From assembly GCA_049889395.1 (NCBI GenBank), contig JBMHDM010000008.1:97677-161676 (forward strand): DNA of 64,000 nucleotides, read 5' to 3'. This stretch comes from UBA3537 sp049889395. GTDB taxonomy: Bacteria; Bacteroidota; Bacteroidia; Flavobacteriales; Flavobacteriaceae. Below the pieces are notes generated by a model. That model saw only the letters and a program-made list of their open reading frames with translations. It had not been told where the DNA came from and made no database searches. Of this stretch, positions 35,124 through 43,874 are shown in pieces (positions within the stretch are counted from its first letter, which is position 1; every line of letters begins with the position of its first letter). The position numbers and the translations under genes were made by a program.

Positions 35124-35917
35124 AAATCAGCTTTGAGAGTTTCCGGGATAACGCATACGGGAATAGGATTCATTTTGTGAGCATTTGCGGTATTGAATTT
35201 TGTAAAAATTTCAAAAACTTCAAGATTTCTCCCTGAAAAATCACTGGCTTTTTTACCTTGATCTTTCATGGCCATGGCCCATTCCAGTTCTGGATAGGAA
35301 GCTCCAATCTGATCTTCATCACTACGGGCATCTCCAAAAAGTCCATCGCTTGGAGCAGCTTCCAAGATACTTTGAGGGACATTTAAGGCACGCCCTAGCT
35401 CATATACCTCAGACTTTAGTAAGTCAGCAATAGGGCTAAGATCAACCCCACCATCCCCATATTTGGTGTAAAAACCAACTCCAAAATCTTCGACCTTGTT
35501 ACCCGTCCCTGCTACAATAAAACCGTACAAAGCAGCATGATAGTATAAGGTAGTCATTCGCAATCGAGCGCGAGTATTGGCAAGCGCCATGTCAATACTT
35601 GACTGAGAACCATCTGCTGAAATTTCCCCTTTCAACGATTCAAAAACAGGAGTCAAATCAACACGAGATGTTTTGACGTTGGGATAGTTAGTTTTAAGAA
35701 AAAGCAATTGTTCATGTGCCCGACTTACATGACTCTGTGCTTGATGTATGGGCATTTCCAGACAAAGGACCTGAAGCCCTGTTTGAGCACAGAGTGTTGA
35801 GGTTACTGCAGAATCAATACCGCCAGAAATCCCGACAACAAAACCTTTGATTCCAGCTTTATCAGCATAGGATTTCAACCAATTTGTAATGTGATTTATG
35901 ACACCTTGCGTTTGCAT
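35120..35917 (-). CDS. nadE: NH3-dependent NAD+ synthetase
   Basis: NadE amidates nicotinate adenine dinucleotide to NAD+. The 265-residue protein is the short ammonia-dependent form, without a glutaminase domain. It has the PP-loop SGGIDSAVTSTL, the AGTGNKVEDFGVGFYTKYGDGGVDLSP region (key parts AGTGNKVED and GDGGVDLSP) and the SDGLFGDARSDEDQIG loop. It is translationally coupled to the downstream degenerate response regulator gene. Confidence 0.95.
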   Translation of the reverse strand: MQTQGVINHITNWLKSYADKAGIKGFVVGISGGIDSAVTSTLCAQTGLQVLCLEMPIHQAQSHVSRAHEQLLFLKTNYPNVKTSRVDLTPVFESLKGEISADGSQSSIDMALANTRARLRMTTLYYHAALYGFIVAGTGNKVEDFGVGFYTKYGDGGVDLSPIADLLKSEVYELGRALNVPQSILEAAPSDGLFGDARSDEDQIGASYPELEWAMAMKDQGKKASDFSGRNLEVFEIFTKFNTANAHKMNPIPVCVIPETLKADL

Positions 35918-35931
35918 GTTGTTGTTTTAAA

Positions 35932-35939
35932 CAAAAATA
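35932..35939 (-). promoter_or_regulatory. -7 promoter motif of nadE
   Basis: On the minus strand TATTTTTG ends 14 bases before the nadE ATG; no correctly spaced -33 TTG is seen. Confidence 0.45.
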
Positions 35940-36034
35940 ATGCTTTTCTATTGTTCTTTGAAATCAATTTTTGTTAAAGTCATAATTTTAAATTTACCTT
36001 AACACTTTTTATACTAGACTTAATGACTTATATT

Positions 36035-36042
36035 TAACTTTG
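36035..36042 (+). promoter_or_regulatory. -7 promoter motif of the giant T9SS gene
   Basis: TAACTTTG matches TAnnTTTG. Its last bases form the TTG codon at 36040, so that codon is promoter rather than a start; the ATG at 36085 lies 42 bases downstream. Confidence 0.5.
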
Positions 36043-36084
36043 ATAAAAAATATTAAACGAAACTTGCTACGTTTCGGCAAACTT

Positions 36085-39000
36085 ATGCACTTCATTTTGA
36101 AACAATTACTGTTAGGAGTTGCCTTTTTGTTAGTCTCAATTGAGGGATTTTCACAATTAAGTCGCACGCATTATATTCCTCCAATAACTGCAGCACCTAA
36201 TGGTAATGCACTGCCACAAAATCAATATCTACACATTTCTACACCAAGTCAAACTCCTGTAAATGTCGCTGTTAATCAGCTTGGAGCAGGAGTTGTAAAC
36301 TATTCGGTGACCAATGCCTCCCCATTGGAGATTTCTATAGGATCTGGAGACAATACATCATTTATTGTTGGGGCAACAGATACCGGAGGCATAGTTTCAA
36401 ACAAAGGCTACATCATACAGTCTGAAAAACCAGTTTATGTTTCGGTGCGTTTGACAGCTGGGAGTCAAAATCAAGCAGGATCTTTGGTGTCAAAAGGCTT
36501 ATCTGGAATTGGTTCAACATTTCGTGTAGGAACCTTCACAAATTTAAAAGATTTTTCATCTGCCAACCAAGACTACATTAACTTTGTATCTGTCATGGCA
36601 ACCGAGAATAATACACAGTTGGATTTTTCAGACCTTCCTTTGGATGCTGTAGTAGCAAACAACACTCCTCTTACTGTGAGTTTGGATGCTGGAGAGTCAT
36701 ACATAGTTGCCTTAAATCCTGCCGAAACACCCTCCAATAGAGACGGTTTAATAGGAGCCTTGGTATCAGCAAATAAGCCGATTGCTGTGAATTGTGGGTC
36801 ATTTAATGGCAGCAATTCTAATGGTGGTGGGCGAGATGCGGGAATTGATCAAATTGCACCGCTTGAAACCATAGCCATTGAAGGTCAAGAACACTCTGAA
36901 TATATTTTTGTTCGAGCGAATGGTTATGATGATATTGAACGGCCACTTATTATTGCCCATTACGATAATACAGAAGTTTGGGTTGATGGTAACTCGACCT
37001 CTGGGACTGGCGTATTGCAGGCCGTCCTTAATGCGGGAGAATATATCAGCCTTGGAGGAGAATTTTTTAGCACCCAGTCTAGTACAGGATCAAATCCAGG
37101 TGGAAACCTTTATGTCTGGACATCCAAAACTACATTTGCTTATCAAGGTATTGGCGGAACTAATAGCGAAGCCAATCAGGAAATGTTTTTTGTTCCACCA
37201 CTAAATTGTGAGACGCCAAAAACTATCGATAATATCCCCCTTATTCAATCCTCTGGTTCTGGGGGTGCGACATTTAATGGCGGTGTTACCATTGTTGCAG
37301 AGGCTGGCTCAATGGTTAATGTAAATGGCGCTCCAACTACTGCTTCACCGCAACCTGTTTTTGGAAACTCAAATTATGTCACTTATCTTGTCAACGGCCT
37401 TTCTGGAAATGTAAGTATAACTTCTGATGGTCAAATTTATGTTTCCTATTATGGCGCGAATGGTGCTGCAGCACTTGGTGGATTTTATTCAGGTTTTATT
37501 TTTAAACCAGAAATCATTTCAAACGCTATTGATGTCTCAATCAATGAACTTTGTATACCCTTCATTGAATTGAGCTTGTCCACAGAAGAATCTTTCGATG
37601 CTTACCAATGGTTTTATAATGGCTCTCCAATAGCTGGCGCTACACAAGAAACATTTATGCCAAATACCCCTGGATTCTATCAACTTGAAGGAATTATTTT
37701 AGATTGCTCAACAGTATTGTCCGATAATATTCCAGTGAGTGGGTGCGTTGGGGATTATGATCAAGATGGTATTAACAATAATTTGGATGCAGATTTAGAT
37801 AACGATGGGATATTAAACACGACCGAATCAAACTGTAATTTTGATTTTGATTTATCTGCAAATTCAGGGCCATATTTTTCCGCCACACAAAATGTAAGTT
37901 CGGCAAATGCAGAGCCAGTTCCTTTTCAGGGATTTGCCGATCAAACCATGATTTTAAGGGCATCCTCTGCGCCAGGAACAGAAGAAAGTTCAACAACTTA
38001 TCAATTGGATTTTGATGCCCCAACTCAATTTAGAATCGAGCAAGCTCCCGCCACCACCTCAAATGGTGATATGGATGATTTGGAACAGTACATTATCAGT
38101 GTACCATTTGATCAAACTGTTACTGTTTACAACCCCGACAATCAGTTGCTTATCGATGTCAATTACGATGGCGTTTACGACAATAATATTCAGGAATTCT
38201 CGGCTTTTGAAATACGATTTAAGTTAAATTCTGCCCTTTTGCCAACTGGAAACGGAACTTTCTTTTTTCAAAGTCAAGAAGCCACACAGTTCAATATTCA
38301 GTATTTAAATATTTCTGAACTCAATGTCAATGAAGTAGCGTTTCAACTTACACAAACTTGCAGAGGAATAGACTCAGACGGAGACTCTATTGCCGATAAT
38401 TTTGATTTAGACAGCGACAATGATGGTATTTCTGATTTGAACGAAAGTGGTAATATCGCACTAGACCTCAATCAAGATGGCCAAGTTGATGATTTAAATT
38501 TAAACGATATCGATAATAATGGCCACCACGATCTCGTAATAGCACCACAGGATTCAGATACAGATTCGTTGCCCAATTACTTAGATTTAGACAGTGATAA
38601 TGACGGACTCTATGATGCTTTTGAGGCTGGAATTGGCATTAACACCCTTGATTTAGATAATAATGGTCAAATAGACCCTGGATTTGTTGATGCCAACCTT
38701 AATGGGTTTGCAGATCTAGCTGAAGCGATTACCCCAATAGATTCAGATCTGGATGGGCTTCCAGATTATATTGAACTTGACTCGGATGATGATGGTTGCT
38801 TTGATGTTGATGAGGCAGGTTTCCAGGGAACTTTGGGTGTTTTAGATGGAGTAGGTATAGACAGTAACGGCCTTGTAATCGGAGGAAATGGATATGATAA
38901 TGCACTTGATACAAATGCTGATGGGCTTTTTGATTATCAAGAGTTTATTGAAATAATTGCCATTCCAATACCCTCACCAATTCATGTTTGTGAAACAGGG

Positions 39001-41196
39001 CAAACAATCATTGAACTGGATCTTGAGCCCACTTCAAATAATTTTGATTCAGTGGTTTGGCAATGGAGTTTTGACAATGGAAGCAACTGGGCAGATGTTC
39101 CAGAAACGCCATTAAATTTCGAGGATACTACAACGGATATACTTCAGGTTTTAAATGCACCATTGAGTTTGTCCAATACCCAGTTTAGAGCAAAAATGAC
39201 CCGATTTGATTATGCCTGTGATTCGTTTTTTTCAACAGCTGTTGAAGTAATCGTCGATCCACTTCCCACTGTAGTATCAAACGTCAGTTTGTTTCAGTGC
39301 GACCAAGATACAGATGGTGTTACACCGTTTAATCTCAATGAGGCCAACGAATTGATTTCTTCGAATTATGAAAACGAAATGTTTACATTTTATCTTAACA
39401 GCTCAGATGCCCAGTTGGGAAATTCAAATACTATATCTGATCCAGTAGCTTATCAAAATGCGACCACTGATCCCAGCATCAACCCTAATGAAATTTTTGT
39501 TCGAGTAGAAACTCAACAAGGATGCGCATTGGTATCGCAGTTGAATTTATTTGTTTCCACAACTCAAATTCCATCCGATTTTTCAATTCCGCCGTACCAA
39601 GAGTGCTATGATGATACTGACGGTCAAACGACATTTGATTTTAGTAATTCTGAGGCCCTGATCTTAAATTTATTTCCACCTACTCAACCATTAACTGTAA
39701 CCTATTATGAAACAGAATCTGACGCGCTTTCAGAAATAAACGCTATTTCTGACACGGCCAATTATCCAAATACAAGCGGTTCGAATCAAACCATTTGGGT
39801 AAGGATAGATTCAGATATAGATAATTCCTGTGTCGGCTTAGGGCCTTATATTGATTTGATTGTGAACCCACTACCGGTATTGAACACCCCAATAGATCCC
39901 TATTTTTGCGTCACAGGACTTAATACACTTGTTGTAGATTTGAATACAGAGTATGATAATTTTATTTTAAATTCTCAACCTGCGACAAACTTTTCGGTAA
40001 CTTACTATACTTCTTTGGCTCTTGCCGAGAATTCTACTTCGGCCATAACATCTATTGGAAATTCCTCTCCAACACAAACTATTTTTTATAGAATTTCTAA
40101 CACGGACACTAACTGCTTTGATATTGATCAATTTGAAATTAATTTTATTGATACGCCAGTTGCCAATCCTATTTCATCGTTTGAGATTTGTGATACCGAT
40201 AATGATGGCCTCTTTCTTTTTGATACATCAGTGTTAGAGACTCAAGTTTTAGGAACTCAAGCTGGGATGTCGATTGCCTATTTAGACTCATTTGGAAATC
40301 CACTAACTGATGCCAACAACAATTTTATTGTCAGTCCATTTCCTAGTACTTTTTTAACATCATCACAAGTGATTACGGCCGTTGTTTTTAACGGATTTTG
40401 TAATGATGCACTTGTCGATATTGAATTTTTAGTTAATCCAAATACCCAGTTTTTAGTCGATGATGTTGTAATTTGTGATGGGTCTTCAGAGCTTATTCAG
40501 CTTAATTTAGAAAATCCGTCTGAAGAATTTAATTTTCAATGGGTTTTACCTGATAATTCCGTAATAAATACTTCTGATCCAGAACTACTGGTGAGTCAAA
40601 TTGGAGCATATGAGGTATCTGCAATCAATTTGAATGGAAGCTGTTCCTTCAGTCAAAATTTCCAAGTGTTTGAATCTGAAGGACCAAGCATCACCTTAGA
40701 TGATATTACAATTGTTGAGGGAACCTCCAATAATTCTATTCTGATAGATGAATCCGCCCTAGGTAGCGCAAATTACGAGTTCAAGCTCATTGATGAGAAC
40801 GGATTTTTAGTTTCGGGCTTTCAAGACGACGGATTCTTTGGTCAACTCACAGGTGGGTTTTACACTTTGCATATCCGAGATGAATTGCAATGTGAGGAAG
40901 TTGTAATCACAGTTCCTGTTTTGTATATCCCAAACTTTTTCACCCCAAACGATGATGGGTATAATGATATTTGGCAAATAAAAGGGGTCTTTTCAAGTGA
41001 TTATATTTACTCCAATATTTTGATTTTTGACCGCTACGGGAAATTATTAAAAAATATGACCCTTAATCAGAATTTTTGGGATGGAACTTATAATGGTCTC
41101 AAAATGCCGTCAAGTGACTATTGGTATACCATTGAATTACAACGATCTGATGGGTCAATATTTAACCGTCAAGGCCATTTTTCTTTGAGGCGGTAA
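36085..41196 (+). CDS. Giant cell-surface protein with T9SS type B sorting domain
   Basis: This 1703-residue protein is secreted by the type IX system. It has a signal peptide (LLLGVAFLLVSIEGFSQ), then an IgGFc-binding-like N-terminal domain (about 25-480; LSRTHYIPPITA, QYLHISTPS). A run of calcium-binding thrombospondin type 3 repeats follows (about 560-960; DxDxDG motifs), then repeated Ig-like modules beginning with CDxDxDG. It ends with a gliding-associated type B C-terminal domain (IPNFFTPNDDGYNDIW to FSLRR). It is probably an adhesin or surface filament component. ATG 36085 is chosen over TTG 36040, which falls in the promoter motif. It lies immediately upstream of gldB. Confidence 0.92.
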   Translation: MHFILKQLLLGVAFLLVSIEGFSQLSRTHYIPPITAAPNGNALPQNQYLHISTPSQTPVNVAVNQLGAGVVNYSVTNASPLEISIGSGDNTSFIVGATDTGGIVSNKGYIIQSEKPVYVSVRLTAGSQNQAGSLVSKGLSGIGSTFRVGTFTNLKDFSSANQDYINFVSVMATENNTQLDFSDLPLDAVVANNTPLTVSLDAGESYIVALNPAETPSNRDGLIGALVSANKPIAVNCGSFNGSNSNGGGRDAGIDQIAPLETIAIEGQEHSEYIFVRANGYDDIERPLIIAHYDNTEVWVDGNSTSGTGVLQAVLNAGEYISLGGEFFSTQSSTGSNPGGNLYVWTSKTTFAYQGIGGTNSEANQEMFFVPPLNCETPKTIDNIPLIQSSGSGGATFNGGVTIVAEAGSMVNVNGAPTTASPQPVFGNSNYVTYLVNGLSGNVSITSDGQIYVSYYGANGAAALGGFYSGFIFKPEIISNAIDVSINELCIPFIELSLSTEESFDAYQWFYNGSPIAGATQETFMPNTPGFYQLEGIILDCSTVLSDNIPVSGCVGDYDQDGINNNLDADLDNDGILNTTESNCNFDFDLSANSGPYFSATQNVSSANAEPVPFQGFADQTMILRASSAPGTEESSTTYQLDFDAPTQFRIEQAPATTSNGDMDDLEQYIISVPFDQTVTVYNPDNQLLIDVNYDGVYDNNIQEFSAFEIRFKLNSALLPTGNGTFFFQSQEATQFNIQYLNISELNVNEVAFQLTQTCRGIDSDGDSIADNFDLDSDNDGISDLNESGNIALDLNQDGQVDDLNLNDIDNNGHHDLVIAPQDSDTDSLPNYLDLDSDNDGLYDAFEAGIGINTLDLDNNGQIDPGFVDANLNGFADLAEAITPIDSDLDGLPDYIELDSDDDGCFDVDEAGFQGTLGVLDGVGIDSNGLVIGGNGYDNALDTNADGLFDYQEFIEIIAIPIPSPIHVCETGQTIIELDLEPTSNNFDSVVWQWSFDNGSNWADVPETPLNFEDTTTDILQVLNAPLSLSNTQFRAKMTRFDYACDSFFSTAVEVIVDPLPTVVSNVSLFQCDQDTDGVTPFNLNEANELISSNYENEMFTFYLNSSDAQLGNSNTISDPVAYQNATTDPSINPNEIFVRVETQQGCALVSQLNLFVSTTQIPSDFSIPPYQECYDDTDGQTTFDFSNSEALILNLFPPTQPLTVTYYETESDALSEINAISDTANYPNTSGSNQTIWVRIDSDIDNSCVGLGPYIDLIVNPLPVLNTPIDPYFCVTGLNTLVVDLNTEYDNFILNSQPATNFSVTYYTSLALAENSTSAITSIGNSSPTQTIFYRISNTDTNCFDIDQFEINFIDTPVANPISSFEICDTDNDGLFLFDTSVLETQVLGTQAGMSIAYLDSFGNPLTDANNNFIVSPFPSTFLTSSQVITAVVFNGFCNDALVDIEFLVNPNTQFLVDDVVICDGSSELIQLNLENPSEEFNFQWVLPDNSVINTSDPELLVSQIGAYEVSAINLNGSCSFSQNFQVFESEGPSITLDDITIVEGTSNNSILIDESALGSANYEFKLIDENGFLVSGFQDDGFFGQLTGGFYTLHIRDELQCEEVVITVPVLYIPNFFTPNDDGYNDIWQIKGVFSSDYIYSNILIFDRYGKLLKNMTLNQNFWDGTYNGLKMPSSDYWYTIELQRSDGSIFNRQGHFSLRR

Positions 41197-41216
41197 CAGA
41201 AGAAACTAAAATCAGC

Positions 41217-41245
41217 TTTGATTTCCATTCTAATGATTATTTTTG
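41217..41245 (+). promoter_or_regulatory. Promoter of gldBC
   Basis: A TTTG (41217-41220) is followed after 17 bases by TATTTTTG (41238-41245). The spacing is shorter than the usual 19-21, but both boxes match. The TTG start of gldB is 18 bases downstream. Confidence 0.45.
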
Positions 41246-41263
41246 TGGTAAAATTAGGAACCA

Positions 41264-42256
41264 TTGGCTAAAAATCTTAATAGACGATCAACAATTTTCT
41301 TTTGCAAAACAATTGCACTAACTCTATTTTTAGTGCTAGCATCATGCGCTAACAACTCAAAAGTTGAGCAGGAAATAGAGGCCATTCCTATGGATATTTC
41401 GGTGGAACGTTTTGATCAAATTTTCATGAACTCAACCGAGAAAACCCTCCCAGGATTAAAAGCAAAATATGCTTTTCTTTTCCCAAAGCAAACCCCCGAT
41501 TCTATATTTTTGAATCGAACCAAAGATCCTATTCAGAAATTAATTCAGCGCGCTGTAGATAGTGTATTTGATGATTTTAGCGCTACGGAGGAGGCCTTAA
41601 TTTCATTATACAAGCATATAAAGTATTATAAACCTTCTTTGAAAACCCCACGTCTGATAAGTGTATACTCAGATGTGGACTACCGCAACAAAGTTATCGT
41701 TACAGACTCAATTGTACTCATTAGTATTGATAATTATTTAGGTTCAAATCATGAATTTTACGACAGTTTTTACAACTACATCAAAAAGAATTTAAAGAAA
41801 GATCAAATCGTCATGGATTTGGCGGACACATATGCAGCACGTTGGATTAATCAGCCCAAGCGAACCACTTTTTTGGAAAAGCTGATTTACCAAGGTAAAA
41901 AGCTGTATTTAAAAGATTTATGGGTACCCTCTGCTGAAGATTTCACCAAGATAGGCTATTCGTCTGATGAATGGCAATGGGCCAATGAGAATGAGTTTTA
42001 CATTTGGCAATATTTTATAGAAAATGAATTATTGTACAGTACCGACCCCAAATTGGGAACACGGTTCATTACACCAGCTCCTTTTTCGCGATTTAATCTT
42101 GAATTAGACAGCGAATCTCCTGGCGCTCTTGGGCAATATATCGGCTGGAAAATTGTACGATCTTATGTTAAAAATAATGATATATCATTGTTAAATTTAC
42201 TCCAAATGGATGCTCAAACCATATTCAAAAACGCAAAATATAAACCAAAACGCTAA
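41264..42256 (+). CDS. gldB: Gliding motility lipoprotein GldB
   Basis: GldB is a lipoprotein required for gliding and T9SS function in F. johnsoniae. The 330-residue protein has a signal with lipobox VLASC (Cys28), then MDISVERFDQIFM, and the conserved YSSDEWQWANENEFYIWQYFIENELLYST region (split motifs DEWQWANENE and FIENELLYS) and SPGALGQYIGWKIVRSYV. The start is TTG 41264, since an in-frame TAG lies at 41255-41257 and no ATG precedes the lipobox. The stop overlaps the gldC start (TAATG). Confidence 0.94.
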   Translation: MAKNLNRRSTIFFCKTIALTLFLVLASCANNSKVEQEIEAIPMDISVERFDQIFMNSTEKTLPGLKAKYAFLFPKQTPDSIFLNRTKDPIQKLIQRAVDSVFDDFSATEEALISLYKHIKYYKPSLKTPRLISVYSDVDYRNKVIVTDSIVLISIDNYLGSNHEFYDSFYNYIKKNLKKDQIVMDLADTYAARWINQPKRTTFLEKLIYQGKKLYLKDLWVPSAEDFTKIGYSSDEWQWANENEFYIWQYFIENELLYSTDPKLGTRFITPAPFSRFNLELDSESPGALGQYIGWKIVRSYVKNNDISLLNLLQMDAQTIFKNAKYKPKR

Positions 42257-42588
42257 TGTCAAATCATAAATCCAAAATAGAACTAAATATTGAATTAGAT
42301 GAGAATCGTATTCCAGAAACGCTTCGCTGGACCGCTCAAGATGGCGGTGTAAATGATGCTGAGGCAAAGGCCATTTTTTTATCTGTTTGGGATTCCAAAT
42401 CTAAAGAATCGTTGAGAATTGATTTGTGGACCAAAGATATGCCCGTCGATGAAATGAAACTGTTTTTCCACCAGACTTTGGTTACCATGAGCGATACGTT
42501 TATGCGGGCGACTCAAGATGAAAAAATGACCGCTACCATACGTGATTTTTGTGATTATTTTGCAGAAAAACTAGAGTTAAAACAATAA
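42256..42588 (+). CDS. gldC: Gliding motility protein GldC
   Basis: GldC is a small cytoplasmic protein encoded with gldB in gliding flavobacteria; it improves gliding but is not strictly needed. The 110-residue protein reads SKIELNIELDENRIPETLRWTA at the start, then AKAIFLSVWD and a helical C-terminus (MTATIRDFCDYFAEKLEL). Translation is coupled to gldB. It faces rodA with 5 bases between the stops. Confidence 0.94.
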   Translation: MSNHKSKIELNIELDENRIPETLRWTAQDGGVNDAEAKAIFLSVWDSKSKESLRIDLWTKDMPVDEMKLFFHQTLVTMSDTFMRATQDEKMTATIRDFCDYFAEKLELKQ

Positions 42589-42593
42589 TATAA

Positions 42594-43874
42594 TCACCAT
42601 ACATTTAGGCGATTTGCATCTAATTTTAAAAAGATAAAAATTAGGATTGTAAACCCGAGAAGTCCAGATCCACCATAACTAAAAAACGGCAGCGGAATTC
42701 CAACCGTAGGGACCAACCCCATGACCATCCCAATATTCACCAAAAAGTGAACAAATAAAATCGCTGCAACACAATACCCAAAAGCTCTACAAAATTGGGA
42801 TCTGTGTTGTTCCGCTAGAAATATAATTCGACATATTAATACGACAAACAAGATGACTACAAAACTACTTCCTAAAAACCCCCACTCTTCAGCTACGGTG
42901 CTAAAAATATAATCGGTGTGTTGCTCCGGCACAAAATTTCCTTTAGTTCGAGTTCCTTCATTAAATCCTTTTCCCAAGAAACCACCCGCTCTGATAGCTT
43001 TTTCTGACTCGTTCAAATTATATGAAATACTCCGCTTCATGGCTTGAATTTTGACTGGATCGTTTTCTAATCTTAGCCAAAGTCCAATACGATCTTGATG
43101 GTGTTTTTGAAGAATATGGTCAAAGCTCCATTCCACGCCAAAACTTAGTCCGATAGCTAGTGTTAATGCTAAAAGCGTAAAACCAAATTTCTTTTTCTTC
43201 AGTTTAAAAAATAATTGATAAATCAGTAAAATGATTCCAGTCGATAGACTGATCCAAAAAGCGGAAAATTTCAGTGTAGTGATAGCTAAAACAAGGCACG
43301 AAATCCCTAAGAACAAATACTTTTGAGGGATGCCTTCTCTATACAATACAAAAATTAGAGATAAAAATACCAGGGTGCTTCCTGCATCATTTTGAAGTAA
43401 AATGAGTCCTGCAGGAACTAATACAATGATACTGGCGCGCAACTGATCTTGTGATGTTTTGATGTTAGTTTGAAGGTCACTGATGTATTTTGCTAAAGCC
43501 AATCCAGTTGCAAATTTCGCAAATTCGCTGGGCTGAATGGTAATTCCTCCAACATCGTACCAAGATAAGGCGCCGTTGACCTTTTTCCCAAATACAAAAA
43601 GTCCCAAAAGCGACAGTATACTCACCAAATAAATGAGGCTTGCAAAACGCTCATAAAATTTGGCATCTATAGCTAAAATAAAAATGATGAATATGAACGA
43701 AACTCCAATAAAAACCAATTGTTTGCCGTAAGGTTTAGAGAGATCAAAATAGGAACTAAATTCGAGTCCTGATGAGGCCGAAACAATATTAAAATAACCA
43801 AAAATAACCAAGGCCAAATACACCACAACCAGCAGCCAATCTAATTGAAAACTTTGTGTTCTGTTCAGGTTCAT
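42594..43874 (-). CDS. rodA: Rod shape-determining protein RodA
   Basis: RodA is the SEDS-family peptidoglycan glycosyltransferase of the elongasome, an inner-membrane protein with about ten helices. The 426-residue protein shows the SEDS motifs IQPSEFAKFATGLALAKY, LLQNDAGSTLVFL, NEGTRTKGNFVPEQHTDYIFSTVAEEWGF (key parts FVPEQHTDYIF and AEEWGF) and the C-terminal VGIPLPFFSYGGSGLL. Its ATG overlaps the stop of the PBP2 gene, its enzymatic partner. Confidence 0.96.
   Translation of the reverse strand: MNLNRTQSFQLDWLLVVVYLALVIFGYFNIVSASSGLEFSSYFDLSKPYGKQLVFIGVSFIFIIFILAIDAKFYERFASLIYLVSILSLLGLFVFGKKVNGALSWYDVGGITIQPSEFAKFATGLALAKYISDLQTNIKTSQDQLRASIIVLVPAGLILLQNDAGSTLVFLSLIFVLYREGIPQKYLFLGISCLVLAITTLKFSAFWISLSTGIILLIYQLFFKLKKKKFGFTLLALTLAIGLSFGVEWSFDHILQKHHQDRIGLWLRLENDPVKIQAMKRSISYNLNESEKAIRAGGFLGKGFNEGTRTKGNFVPEQHTDYIFSTVAEEWGFLGSSFVVILFVVLICRIIFLAEQHRSQFCRAFGYCVAAILFVHFLVNIGMVMGLVPTVGIPLPFFSYGGSGLLGFTILIFIFLKLDANRLNVW

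Noticed and set aside
36040..36084. TTG 36040 as start of the giant T9SS protein
   Set aside because: That codon is the end of a TAnnTTTG promoter motif and would add 15 residues before the signal peptide.
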